Source: Sphingobacteriaceae bacterium (GTDB taxonomy: Bacteria > Bacteroidota > Bacteroidia > B-17B0 > Aurantibacillaceae). From it: a DNA stretch of 64,000 bases. The translations under genes and the position numbers were made by a program. Below, one piece after another: positions 8,716 to 18,272 of the stretch (position 1 is its first letter; each line of letters starts with the position of its first letter). Below the pieces are notes generated by a model. That model saw only the letters and a list, made by a program, of their open reading frames with translations, ran no database searches and had not been told where the DNA came from. The stretch spans positions 1 through 64,000 of the forward strand of contig JADJMM010000013.1 of the NCBI GenBank assembly GCA_016709575.1, given 5' to 3'.

Positions 8716-9735
8716 ATGAACGTTAAAACTTTAGGTCAGTTTATTATTGAAAAACAAGGTGATTTCCCATACGCAAAGGGTGAGTTATCTCGTCTATTAA
8801 GAGATTTAGGTATTGCTTCCAAAATTGTTAACCGTGAAGTAACTAAAGCCGGCTTAGCCGAAATATTAGGTGAAACAGGTGATACTAATGTTCAGGGTGA
8901 GAAAGTAAAGAAATTAGATGTTTTCGCAAACGAGCAGTTTATCGCTGCGCTAAAGGCAGGTGGAGAAGTTTGTGCTATCGCAAGCGAAGAAAACGAAGAT
9001 ATTATCCCAATTGATTCTGAAGTTTCAAAAAATGCGAAGTATGTTGTAGCTATTGATCCTTTAGATGGTTCTTCAAATATTGATGTAAACGTTTCTATCG
9101 GAACTATTTTTTCAATTTACCGTCGTGTTACTTTAAGCGGACCGGGTACAATTGAAGACTTTATGCAACGTGGTACTGAACAAATTGCAGCCGGTTATGT
9201 TATTTATGGATCTTCTTGTATGATGGTTTACACAACAGGAAAAGGGGTAAACGGGTTCACTTTAGATCCAAGTATTGGTGAGTTTTGTTTATCACATCCA
9301 AACATGACCACAAAAAATGTTGCTAATACATATTCTGTTAACGAAGGAAATTACTTGCATTTCCCTGATGGCGTAAAAAAATATATTAAGTATTGTCAGG
9401 AAGAAGATAAAGCCACTAACCGTCCGTATTCATCACGCTATATTGGTTCGGGTGTGGCAGATATTCACCGTAATTTAATTGTTGGTGGAATTTATATTTA
9501 TCCTACTACAACAAAATCACCAAACGGTAAATTACGTTTGTTGTACGAGTGTAATCCATTAGCGTTTATTGTTGAACAAGCCGGCGGTAAAGCTACAGAT
9601 GGTAAAGTTCGTATTCTTGAAAAAGATATTAAAGAACTTCATCAGCGTACACCTTTGTTTTTAGGAAGTTCTGATATGGTGGAGAAGGCTATGGAATTCA
9701 TGGCTAAATACACCTACGAAGCTGTTCAGAAATAA
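8716..9735 (+). CDS. fbp: Class I fructose-1,6-bisphosphatase
   Basis: Hydrolyses fructose-1,6-bisphosphate to fructose-6-phosphate and phosphate, a committed step of gluconeogenesis, using Mg2+ in the cytoplasm. At 339 residues it has normal family length. The metal-binding signature is intact: SEENEDI near residue 95, then AIDPLDGSSNIDVNVSIGTI near 115-135 (DPLDGSSN). The substrate-binding regions YIGSGVADIHRNL near 242 and GGIYIYPTT near 256 are present, and LLYECNPLAFIVEQAGGKA near 276-294 includes the conserved Glu near 279 that completes the metal site. No frame disruption. A single promoter box lies upstream. The next gene follows after 12 bases. Confidence 0.97.
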   Translation: MNVKTLGQFIIEKQGDFPYAKGELSRLLRDLGIASKIVNREVTKAGLAEILGETGDTNVQGEKVKKLDVFANEQFIAALKAGGEVCAIASEENEDIIPIDSEVSKNAKYVVAIDPLDGSSNIDVNVSIGTIFSIYRRVTLSGPGTIEDFMQRGTEQIAAGYVIYGSSCMMVYTTGKGVNGFTLDPSIGEFCLSHPNMTTKNVANTYSVNEGNYLHFPDGVKKYIKYCQEEDKATNRPYSSRYIGSGVADIHRNLIVGGIYIYPTTTKSPNGKLRLLYECNPLAFIVEQAGGKATDGKVRILEKDIKELHQRTPLFLGSSDMVEKAMEFMAKYTYEAVQK

Positions 9736-9747
9736 ATTTCGGATTAT

Positions 9748-10461
9748 ATGCCAGTTGGCACTTTATATCTTTTCCCTGTTACTCTTGGCGAAACCGAAGT
9801 CTCTTTGGTTATTCCGGCTCATAATATCGAACTTATTAAAACCATTACTGTTTTTATTGCGGAGGATGCCAAAAACACCCGTCGTTTTTTAAAGCAATGC
9901 GGTTATCCTGATATTAGTAAAGCCGAAATTTTATTGTTGAACGAGCATACCAAGGGTTCAGAATTACCATCTTTATTAAACGAATTATTTCAAGGTAAAA
10001 ACATTGGTTTGTTAAGTGATGCCGGTTGTCCGGGTATTGCTGATCCCGGTGCTGATGTGGTTAAACATGCTCATCAAAAAAACATTAAAGTAGTTCCTTT
10101 AGTGGGGCCAAGTTCCATTGTATTAAGTATAATGGCTTCGGGGTTTAATGGACAAAATTTTGCGTTTAATGGGTATTTGCCTATTGAAAAAATTGCACGG
10201 ATTAAGCGCATGAAGGAATTAGAGCAATTAGTTTTTAAAAATAATCAATCTCAATTTTTTATTGAAACGCCTTACCGTAATGTTTCATTGTTTGATGATT
10301 TGATTGGAAATTTAAGTTCTGATACATTATTATGTGTTGGTATGAATTTAACTACGGCCACCGAAAAAATTATGACTAAATCTATTGCTGAGTGGAAGAA
10401 GACTGCGAAGCCGGAATTAAATAAAATCCCAACAGTATTCGGAATCTATAAAAATTTTTAG
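9748..10461 (+). CDS. RsmI-like SAM-dependent methyltransferase (tetrapyrrole methylase fold)
   Basis: 237 residues with the tetrapyrrole-methylase fold, related to the 16S rRNA 2'-O-methyltransferase RsmI. Visible motifs are the N-terminal GTLYLFPVTLGE, TVFIAEDAKNTRRFLKQ, the SAM-binding GLLSDAGCPGIADPGADVV (residues ~90-110), VPLVGPSSIVLSIMASGFNGQ and FNGYLPIE. The DAGCPGIADPG loop is the family hallmark. The C-terminus (FFIETPYRN, then NLTTATEKI) matches the Bacteroidota subfamily annotated only as SAM-dependent methyltransferase, which is shorter than true RsmI (~280 residues). Substrate is therefore uncertain, though rRNA is most likely. It lies 12 bases after fbp. Confidence 0.85.
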   Translation: MPVGTLYLFPVTLGETEVSLVIPAHNIELIKTITVFIAEDAKNTRRFLKQCGYPDISKAEILLLNEHTKGSELPSLLNELFQGKNIGLLSDAGCPGIADPGADVVKHAHQKNIKVVPLVGPSSIVLSIMASGFNGQNFAFNGYLPIEKIARIKRMKELEQLVFKNNQSQFFIETPYRNVSLFDDLIGNLSSDTLLCVGMNLTTATEKIMTKSIAEWKKTAKPELNKIPTVFGIYKNF

Positions 10462-10466
10462 CTTTG
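10459..10466 (+). promoter_or_regulatory. Possible -7 box (TAGCTTTG) for the TPR gene
   Basis: TAnnTTTG match that overlaps the stop codon of the methylase gene and lies 16 bases before the ATG at 10483. Confidence 0.35.
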
Positions 10467-10482
10467 AATTAAAGTCTATTTA

Positions 10483-11966
10483 ATGAAAATAAAAAACACA
10501 CTCCTTTCTTGTTTTCTTTTTTCGTGTTGTGCTGTTTTTGCGCAGACTACTGATTCTATACGGTATTACTTACATCACAAAAACCTTGAAACAAGAATTG
10601 ATAAAGTAAATGAGTTAGCTTCAGATTATGCATCGGTTAATCCCGACACAGCTTTATTTTATGCTCTTGAAATCAATAAACAACTTACAAAAAGTTCTCC
10701 AAAATTTTATGTAGCATATAATTACCACGTGGTTGGTTCTATTTATTCAACATTGTCCGACTACCAAACTGCTTTGTTGTGGTTAGAAAAAGCACTTAAG
10801 CTAAAAAGGGAACTTGATGCAGTTGAGAGTACAACACTTTCCATTCACGATCAATTATTAACAGTTAATGGTATTATTTATGCATGGCAAGGATTAGGGG
10901 ATATAAAAAAAATCCACGAATACGTTCTCATAGTTGAGCAACTGTCCGAAAAATTATCTGAAACCAACTCTACCAATTATATTGTATCTCTTATTCAGAT
11001 AGCGGATATCTACACAAGTTTAAAACGTTACGATAAAGCCGAAGAATTTTTTTTAAAAGCAATTGCAAAAGCTGAAAGTACAAAAGATGACAGGCAACTC
11101 ACTTTGGCGTATCAAAATTATGGTGCAAATTTAGTAAGTAGGGACATGTATGAAAAAGCCTTACCGTATATTGAAAAAGGGTTGGTTCATAGCGAAAAGC
11201 TTAATGAACCAAACAAATATTTAGAATCAAAAGTGAACTTGGCTATAATTTATGCTGAGATGGGTAAAAAGGAAGAAGCTCTGAAAATATTTAAAGAGGT
11301 ATACGATCAACAACTCACTGGAGTCGATTCTTATGGGAAGTCCTCAGCAGCTAATAATCTTGGTTTCTTTTATTTTATCGAGAACAAATTTGACAAAGCT
11401 TTGGCTTTATTTTTAGAAAGTTTAAAGTATGCCAATGAGGCAAAGGCCTTTAAATTAATGATGGATAGGTATCAAATTATAAGTGAAACCTACGAGCAAA
11501 TGAAGAATTATAAAGCTTCATTAAAATACAGCCGGCTTTTCCAAAAACTTAACGACTCTTTATTTAATTTAGAAACGGTTAAGCAATTAAACGATTTAAC
11601 CGAGAAATACGGTAATGAAAAGAAGGAAAAAAAGATTTTGGAATTAAAGAAAAATAACGCGGAAATTAAACTAAAAGAGGAAGAAACAAAAAGGGTTAGT
11701 CAGAGGAATAATATTGTTTTTGCAGTCTGATTCTGTTGGTTTTATTGATAGCTGTATTTATCTATTATTCCCTTGTTCAGAAAAAGAAAGCCAATCAGTC
11801 GTTAACCGCAAAAAACGAGCAAATTGAGCATCAGCATAAGTTATTGGAGGAGAAACAAAAGGAGATACTGGATAGTATTCATTATGCAAAACGGATCCAG
11901 CAAAGTTTATTGCCTACTGAAAAATATTTTATAAAGAATCTTACAAAATTCAAAAAAAAGTCTTAG
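10483..11966 (+). CDS. TPR-repeat membrane signalling protein (frameshifted), ending in a coiled-coil linker
   Basis: A signal peptide (cleavage after FAQ near residue 21) is followed by about seven TPR-like helix pairs (residues ~35-370) predicted to lie in the periplasm. A coiled coil (EKKEKKILELKKNNAEIKLK) then leads to one membrane segment. The frame breaks near 11722, just at the membrane segment, and resumes as LLVLLIAVFIYYSLV, then a cytoplasmic linker ending KEILDSIHYAKRIQQSLLPT. That linker normally connects TPR sensors to SpoIIE-type phosphatases in this phylum. The frame stops at 11964-11966, ten bases before the phosphatase start, so either the two are separate genes or a second indel splits one ~735-residue protein. 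A paralogue at 45685-47268 ends at the same position. Confidence 0.8.
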
Positions 11967-11975
11967 TTTTAAATC

Positions 11976-12689
11976 ATGGAAGCAGTAGCAACAGAAACAA
12001 AAAACTTTTTTATCCTTTACAAACCAAAGGATATTGTGAGCGGCGATTTTTATTACGCCCAAGCCCATAAGCCAAAAGGCGCTAAAAACGAAATATTCTA
12101 TATCTGTACCGCAGATTGTACGGGTCATGGTGTTCCCGGAGCATTAATGAGTATGGTGGGTATTTCTCGTTTAAATGAGTCTATCATTGAGAAAAATCTA
12201 ATTCATCCGAACGAAATTTTAGATAACGTTCGTAGCGGAATTATTTCGTCTTTAAATCCTGAAGGAAGTGAAGAAGAAAGTAAAGATGGTATGGATTGCG
12301 TATTATGCGCATATGATTTCGAAAACAATATCTTAGAATTTGCTTCAGCAAACAATCCATTATGGTTAGTACGTGATGGTGCCGTTATAGAGTATAAGGC
12401 CGATAAAATGCCGGTAGGTAAATATGGCGACGAACTAAAGCCATTTACGCTTCAAAAAATTGAACTTAAAAAAGGTGATATCGTTTATACATTTACCGAC
12501 GGATTTGCTGATCAATTTGGCGGACCAAAAGGGAAGAAATTTAAGTATAAGCAACTAGAAGATTTTTTATTGAAAAACAGTAACTTGCCAATGGAAACTC
12601 AAAAACAAAAGTTAGATGTGATTTTTGAAGAGTGGAGAGGTAACTTAGAACAAGTTGATGATGTTTGTATTATTGGTGTGAAGATTTAA
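11976..12689 (+). CDS. SpoIIE/RsbU-type PP2C serine phosphatase
   Basis: 237 residues forming a SpoIIE-like PP2C phosphatase, which removes phosphate from serine or threonine of anti-sigma-antagonist-like partners. The domain opens with FFILYKPKDIVSGDFYYA and shows the metal-binding aspartates in ICTADCTGHGVPGALMSMVG, DGMDCVLCAYD, VYTFTDGFADQFGG and QVDDVCIIGVKI, so the catalytic set appears intact. In related Bacteroidota proteins this domain is fused to the TPR-membrane-linker module encoded immediately upstream. Here the join contains stops in all the frames needed, so I list it separately but think a fusion is likely. The gene is followed by a bidirectional terminator. Confidence 0.85.
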   Translation: MEAVATETKNFFILYKPKDIVSGDFYYAQAHKPKGAKNEIFYICTADCTGHGVPGALMSMVGISRLNESIIEKNLIHPNEILDNVRSGIISSLNPEGSEEESKDGMDCVLCAYDFENNILEFASANNPLWLVRDGAVIEYKADKMPVGKYGDELKPFTLQKIELKKGDIVYTFTDGFADQFGGPKGKKFKYKQLEDFLLKNSNLPMETQKQKLDVIFEEWRGNLEQVDDVCIIGVKI

Positions 12690-12707
12690 AACCAAGAAAT
12701 AATTAAT

Positions 12708-12740
12708 AAAAAAGCCTGATAAATTTTATCAGGCTTTTTT
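12708..12740. terminator. Bidirectional rho-independent terminator
   Basis: A near-perfect palindrome (AAAAAAGCCTGATAAA and TTTATCAGGCTTTTTT) flanked by A and T runs, located exactly between the converging phosphatase and DUF58 genes. Works on both strands. Confidence 0.9.
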
Positions 12741-13656
12741 ATTTCATCATTAATTGCCGTTTAACAAGATAAGTATATAGTACCGTATCAAAGCCCTTAT
12801 TGATATCTGCTTCCACAAAATCAATATGATATTGTCCGCATTTTAGTTTAAGCGCATTGGTGAAATTTGTAATTGAATTAATGTAGTTTTCTTTGACCTG
12901 ATTTGGATTCAATTTTAATTCTTCACCACTTTCCAAGTCAATAAATTTATAGGGGCGGTTCTCAAAATCAAATTCTAATTCTTTTTGCGCATCGCTAACA
13001 TGAAATAAAACCACTTCATGTTTTTTATATTTTAAATGTTGAAGGGCAGAAAATAACTCTTCATTATCACCGTCACTTTCAAACATGTCACTAAAAATCA
13101 CAACTAAAGATCGTTTATGAATTATCTCTGCAATTTGATGTAATGCCTTAATAGCTGATGTTCCTTTTTTAATTTCGGGGCTTTTATTCGTCAGTAATTC
13201 TTCTAAACTCGCAAAAATTAGTTTTTTTTGGGCTGGACTAGCTTTCGCTGGTAAGTGTAAATCGATTGCATTATTAAATAAGGTAAGTCCAATCGCATCT
13301 CTTTGTTGTTTTAACAACTCGTTAAGTGCAGCAGCTGCATAAATTGAAAAACTGAGCTTGTTGTTTGCTTCATCAATCGGATAAAGCATTGATGATGAGG
13401 TATCTATAACTATTTGGCAACGTAGATTAGTCTCTTCTTCATACCTCTTTACAAACAATTTATCAGTACGGGCAAATAATTTCCAATCCATATGCCGGGT
13501 ACTTTCACCAGTGTTGTAAAGCCTATGTTCTGCAAATTCAACCGAAAAACCATGAAATGGACTTTTATGAAGCCCGGTTATGAAGCCCTCAACCACCTTT
13601 TTGGCCAAAAGTTCAAGACTCTTGAAAGGTTCTATGATTTGGCGGTTAATTGGCAT
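12739..13656 (-). CDS. DUF58-domain protein (vWA-like)
   Basis: A 305-residue cytoplasmic protein of the DUF58 family with a von Willebrand A-like fold. The DUF58 signature STRHMDWKLFARTDKLFVKRY lies near residues 50-70. It is followed by a MIDAS metal site (QIVIDTSSSMLY, D-x-S-x-S type) near residues 85-96 and VVIFSDMFE near residue 190. In Bacteroidota such proteins usually sit beside a MoxR-type AAA+ ATPase and BatA/BatB proteins; none is in this window, so this one may act with partners encoded elsewhere. The function is not known in detail, though it is often linked to envelope stress or metal-dependent complex assembly. Confidence 0.9.
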   Translation of the reverse strand: MPINRQIIEPFKSLELLAKKVVEGFITGLHKSPFHGFSVEFAEHRLYNTGESTRHMDWKLFARTDKLFVKRYEEETNLRCQIVIDTSSSMLYPIDEANNKLSFSIYAAAALNELLKQQRDAIGLTLFNNAIDLHLPAKASPAQKKLIFASLEELLTNKSPEIKKGTSAIKALHQIAEIIHKRSLVVIFSDMFESDGDNEELFSALQHLKYKKHEVVLFHVSDAQKELEFDFENRPYKFIDLESGEELKLNPNQVKENYINSITNFTNALKLKCGQYHIDFVEADINKGFDTVLYTYLVKRQLMMK

Positions 13657-13757
13657 GTTTTTTGTGAATTTATTGTTTTATTTGATAAAATTAGAGTTAA
13701 AATAACATAATTTTTCTTTAATTTAGTCGAATTATTTTAATGATTGGTCATAAATAC

Positions 13758-16700
13758 ATGAAGCGTTTTTACTTTCTTTTTTTACTATTTATTGGGTTCT
13801 TAAAAATTGATGCACAAATAGATACGTCTTTTTGGTTTGTCGCCCCAGATATCTCCTCTAGCTTAGGGCAAACGCCAATCAAAATGTACATTACTACTTA
13901 TGGTGCTGGAAGTAATGTTTATTTACGTCAGCCTGCAAACGGTACGTTCGTTCCGATTTCAAAAACTATTCCTGCTTTTTCTCTTGATTCAATTGACTTA
14001 ACTTCATTTGTTGCTGCTGTTGAAAGCACACCAAGTAATTCAGTTTTACCTCGCGGAATTTATATTAGTACTAGCACCAGTGTTTCGATTGTTTATACTA
14101 TAAAGTCACCAACACATAAAGAGATGATAAGCCTAAAAGGCAGAAAAGCTATTGGTACAGATTTTTATGCTCCTTTTCAAAATGCCTGGCGTACTGCAAT
14201 GCCAACACCCACAACAAATCCTCGTTCGGCTTCAGCAATTGATATAGTTGCAACACAAAACGCAACTTCAATTTTAATTACACCGCGCGCTAATATTATC
14301 GGACACGCAAAAGACGTTTCGTTTATAGTCGTTTTAAATGCTGGTGAAACTTTTAGTTGTCAGGATACAACAACACTAGCTCCTACTAAATTAGGCGGTA
14401 CAATTATTTCAGCAGACAAACCTGTAGCCATTACAATTTCTTCTTCTAATTTATTAAATGGTGGCTCCAATAGTACAGTAGCAGATCAAATTACCAATTC
14501 AAGTTATGCCGGTAATGATTTTGTGATTGCAAAAGGCCAATCAGGAAATGATAAATATTTTATTTTAGCTTCAGTTAATTCTACAAGTCTTACAATATAT
14601 AACGGAACGTCCACGGTTCAAACCTTAATTAATACCGGGGAAACTTATAGTGCAAGTGCAACTCAGGCTTTAACTTATATCAAGTCAACAAAACCTGTCT
14701 ATGTTCTTCATGTGAGTGCTCATGGTTCTAAATTAAGTGGTGCGCAGGTCCCTCATTTTTATTGCGCAGGCACTTATTCAACTTCATTTACAAGAACAAC
14801 AAATGATTCATTATCAATTAATGTCTTTACAAGAACAGGTTATGAAGGTAATTTTACATTATTAAGTAATTCGGTTTCTCAACCGGTTCCTGCAAGCGCA
14901 TTTACAGTTGTTCCAGGTACTGGCGGAACAGTTGTTGGAGCAAAAATTTATTACCCACTTTCGCAAATACCATTAGGCTCTTATAATATACTTTCAAATA
15001 CCGGAGATATTTATGGTTTCGGAACTCATCAAGGATCGAATAATAATGGAAGCACTTATGCTTATCATTCAGAATGGGCTTCTTATCCTTTTGCTATTGC
15101 AGGCCCTTTGTCAGCTACAACTTGTGCTAATTCTACATTTTCTTTAAGTGGAGTTGTTGGCGGTGGTAATATTACCGGAGCTTGGACAACCACTGGATTT
15201 GGTTCTTTTGCCGGTGGGACTGTTGCACTAACTAATACATACGTTCCAAGTAATTTAGATACTAATATCGTTATTAGTTTAACTTCAACCGGACAATGTC
15301 CTTCAAGTGTAGGTTCAATTTCATTACATGTAAATCCGGCTCCAATAGTTAACGCATCTTTCGATCAGGTTTTATGTGGAAACAATGCAACTGTAAGTTT
15401 AAATGGAAATGTAGTTAGCGCAACAAATACAGGTTCTTGGTCTACAACAGGAACAGGCGTTTTCTCACCAACAACTACAATATTTAATCCACAATATTTT
15501 ACATCAAGTGCCGATACAGCAGCAGGTCAGGTAAAATTAGTTTTAACATCAACTAGTAATGGTTTGTGTAAAGCTGAAACTGATACAATGCTTGTCACAT
15601 TTACAAAACCACCCGCAGTAAATGCAGGGCCAACAACTATTACCCGTTGTATTAACAATGCTTCAATCGCATTAACAGGAACAGTTAGTGGCGCAAGTTT
15701 AACAGGGAAGTGGACAACCACAGGAACTGGAATTTTTAATCCGAACAACGTACAATTAAATACAAATTACTTGCCAAGCTCATCTGATTTAGCATCTTCA
15801 GGAATAACTATTTATTTGTCATCAACCAACAATGGAAATTGTTTGCCGGTGACTGATAGTATTAAGGTGAACTTCACACCTTCACCAAATGTAAATGCTG
15901 GCGTTGATTTAAGTGTTTGTAAAAATAATTATGTAACCGCATTAAATGGTGTTATCAGTGGTGGCGCAACAACAGGTGTTTGGAGTGGAGGAGCCGGTGT
16001 ATTTTCGCCAACTACCACAGCATTAAGTACAAGTTATACTCCTGCTTCTAACGAATTTACTGTAGGTTTTGTTATCCTTACTTTAACATCTACAAATAAT
16101 GGTAATTGTTTAGCTGTTACAGATCAGGTAAGAATTGACTTTAAAGATAAGCCAAGTGCAAATTTTGCTTCTACCACAGTTTGTTTAAATAAAAACACAC
16201 AGTTTACCGATGCTTCAAATCCTAATATTGGAGCATTAGCAGGATGGGATTGGTCTTTTGGTGATGGTGCTACTTCAACTGCAATTAATCCTTTACATAC
16301 TTATTCGGTTGCAGGTTCTTTTACAGCGACTTTAATTGTAAAAAACTCTTTCAATTGTTACGATACTATTCAGAAACCTATTACCGTATTCAATTTACCA
16401 AATGCTTATTGGAATTATAATCGCTTATGTTCAGGCTCAGCTTTACAGATTAATTTCACCGATAGTTCTAATATTGCTTTCCCTGATACTATCGGAAGTT
16501 ATTATTGGAGTTTTGGAACAACCGGAATTTCTTCTTTACAAAATCCATCACAATTATTTAATTTCCCTGGAACTTATACTATTACACATATTGTAACCAG
16601 TAAAAAAGGATGTACCGATACCTTAAGTAAGCCTATAACAATAACACCTCGTCCGCAAGCAGGATTTGTATTCACTAATAATGGTGGGTTTAACATTGGT

Positions 16701-17201
16701 TCGAATGTTGTGTTTTTAGATACTTCAAAAAATGCAGTGAGTTGGTATTGGAATTTTGATTTTAATAATTCAGGCGCTCCCACCAGTACAATTCAAAATC
16801 CGAATAACGTTTATTATGCAAACGGAACTTACACAGTTCTTTTAGTCGTGCAAGATCAATTTGGTTGCTCTGATTCCGCAAAATCGTACGTAAAAATATT
16901 AACCGTTAAAAATGAAATTGCTGAATTAATTCCTAATGCCATTTCACCGAATGGAGACGGTAAAAATGATATATGGAATCTTAATTTTATAAATACATTC
17001 TATCCTAAAGCAGAAATTGAAATTTATAACAGATGGGGATTAAGAATATTCCATTCTATTGGTTATGATATTGCATGGGATGGAACGTATAAAGGTGATG
17101 CTTTGCCCGTCGCCTCGTATTATTTTATTATAAATCTTAATGACCCTAATAGGAAAGAAAACGAAAATATTTTCAAAGGAACTCTATTGTTAATGAAGTA
17201 A
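13758..17201 (+). CDS. Giant T9SS type B cargo with IgGFc-binding-like N-domain, Ig-like repeats and PKD domains
   Basis: A secreted surface protein of ~1147 residues. The ATG at 13758 starts a clean signal peptide (MKRFYFLFLLFIGFLKIDAQ); an in-frame ATG at 13740 would add six residues. Residues ~20-450 resemble the IgGFc-binding N-terminal domain, with GTDFYAPFQNAW, ITPRANIIGHAKDV, LGGTIISADKPVAITIS and NSSYAGNDFVIAKG. Residues ~450-800 carry about four repeats of roughly 85 residues built around G-x-W-T-T-T-G-T-G-x-F and LTSTNNGNC. Three PKD-like domains (for example GWDWSFGDGAT) follow to ~1055. The end is a gliding-motility-type CTD (AISPNGDGKNDIWNL, then IYNRWGLRIF and AWDGTYKG), the type B sorting signal for T9SS export. 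Its stop overlaps the PorP start by one base. Probable adhesin or matrix protein. Confidence 0.9.
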   Translation: MKRFYFLFLLFIGFLKIDAQIDTSFWFVAPDISSSLGQTPIKMYITTYGAGSNVYLRQPANGTFVPISKTIPAFSLDSIDLTSFVAAVESTPSNSVLPRGIYISTSTSVSIVYTIKSPTHKEMISLKGRKAIGTDFYAPFQNAWRTAMPTPTTNPRSASAIDIVATQNATSILITPRANIIGHAKDVSFIVVLNAGETFSCQDTTTLAPTKLGGTIISADKPVAITISSSNLLNGGSNSTVADQITNSSYAGNDFVIAKGQSGNDKYFILASVNSTSLTIYNGTSTVQTLINTGETYSASATQALTYIKSTKPVYVLHVSAHGSKLSGAQVPHFYCAGTYSTSFTRTTNDSLSINVFTRTGYEGNFTLLSNSVSQPVPASAFTVVPGTGGTVVGAKIYYPLSQIPLGSYNILSNTGDIYGFGTHQGSNNNGSTYAYHSEWASYPFAIAGPLSATTCANSTFSLSGVVGGGNITGAWTTTGFGSFAGGTVALTNTYVPSNLDTNIVISLTSTGQCPSSVGSISLHVNPAPIVNASFDQVLCGNNATVSLNGNVVSATNTGSWSTTGTGVFSPTTTIFNPQYFTSSADTAAGQVKLVLTSTSNGLCKAETDTMLVTFTKPPAVNAGPTTITRCINNASIALTGTVSGASLTGKWTTTGTGIFNPNNVQLNTNYLPSSSDLASSGITIYLSSTNNGNCLPVTDSIKVNFTPSPNVNAGVDLSVCKNNYVTALNGVISGGATTGVWSGGAGVFSPTTTALSTSYTPASNEFTVGFVILTLTSTNNGNCLAVTDQVRIDFKDKPSANFASTTVCLNKNTQFTDASNPNIGALAGWDWSFGDGATSTAINPLHTYSVAGSFTATLIVKNSFNCYDTIQKPITVFNLPNAYWNYNRLCSGSALQINFTDSSNIAFPDTIGSYYWSFGTTGISSLQNPSQLFNFPGTYTITHIVTSKKGCTDTLSKPITITPRPQAGFVFTNNGGFNIGSNVVFLDTSKNAVSWYWNFDFNNSGAPTSTIQNPNNVYYANGTYTVLLVVQDQFGCSDSAKSYVKILTVKNEIAELIPNAISPNGDGKNDIWNLNFINTFYPKAEIEIYNRWGLRIFHSIGYDIAWDGTYKGDALPVASYYFIINLNDPNRKENENIFKGTLLLMK

Positions 17202-18255
17202 TGAAGAAGAATTTTAAGATAGCTGTTGTAATTTGTTTTGCATTTTCGTTTTTCGGAAAGGCTCAACAGCAATCGCTTTATACAAACTATTTATTAAACA
17301 GTTACGCTTACAATCCGGCTGTTGTTGGTTCTAAGCCGTATGCTCAAGCAAATATTAATTACCGTAACCAGTGGGTTGGTTTTGATGGATCGCCAAAAAC
17401 ATATTTGTTGTCGTTACATGGTCCGCTTAAAAAAGCAAAAAACGTTGCGGTTGGCGGAATGATTGTTTCTGATAAAACAGGATTAATTTCTACTAACACA
17501 GGTTATGTAACTTTTGCTTACAATGTTAAGGTTACTAAAAAAACAAGATTGAGTTTCGGATTATCGGGTGGTGTAAAACAATACACAGTTAGATTGTATG
17601 ATGTAAACGCCTATGATAAAGGCGATGATTACTTAACAGGAAATACACTTAACGCAAACGTATTAGATGCTAATGCCGGAATTTATTTCTATGGCGAGAG
17701 ATTCTTCTTTGGATTATCTGATATGAACATGTTGAATAATAAAATCAGATGGAAAAATCCAACAGGTAGATTAACACCACATTATTACTCTGTTATTGGC
17801 TACAACTTTAAGTTGAGTAAAGATTTTGCACTTCAGCCTTCAGTATTATTAAAATATAACGATCCGATCCCTGCTCAGTTAGAGTATACCATGAAATTAT
17901 CTTTTAAAGATATGGTTTGGATAGGAGGAAATTACCGTACAGATGATGCAGTAAGTTTTATGATGGGCGTAACGGTTATTAAAAACTGAACATCGCTTAT
18001 GCTTACGATTACTCTTTGTCTACCATGAAAACATATAATCAAGGTAGTCACGAAATTAGTTTGAACTATAATTTTATTAAGAAGAAAGTTGTGAATGTTG
18101 ACGAAGAGCAATTTAAGATTAAGGATAACAGTATTAAGCAAAGTTTAAAAAACAAAAAAACAACACCAACTGAATTGAAAACTGAAGAGGTGAGCCCAGA
18201 GAAGAAAGAAGAAAATAAAACGCCTGAGAATACTTCAGAACCTAAAAAAGATTAA
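17201..18255 (+). CDS. PorP/SprF-family T9SS membrane protein with charged C-terminal tail (frameshifted)
   Basis: An outer-membrane beta-barrel of the PorP/SprF family, which in Flavobacterium works as a partner for secretion or anchoring of a specific neighbouring type B cargo. Signal peptide (ending GKAQ) then the family opening QSLYTNYLLNSYAYNPAVVG and INYRNQWVGFDGSPKTY. One base is missing near 17985; the frame resumes as NIAYAYDYSLSTM then GSHEISLNYNF, the usual last strand. Unusually, about 60 further residues rich in Lys, Glu, Pro and Thr follow (EEVSPEKKEENKTPENTSEP). The TAATG overlap with the giant cargo gene indicates coupled translation. Confidence 0.88.
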
Positions 18256-18272
18256 TTTATATAGAATATAAA

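Noticed and set aside
15500..16140. Direct repeats in the giant cargo gene as a mobile element
   Set aside because: Repeats follow the protein module period (~85 codons) and continue in frame, so they are Ig-like domain duplications.
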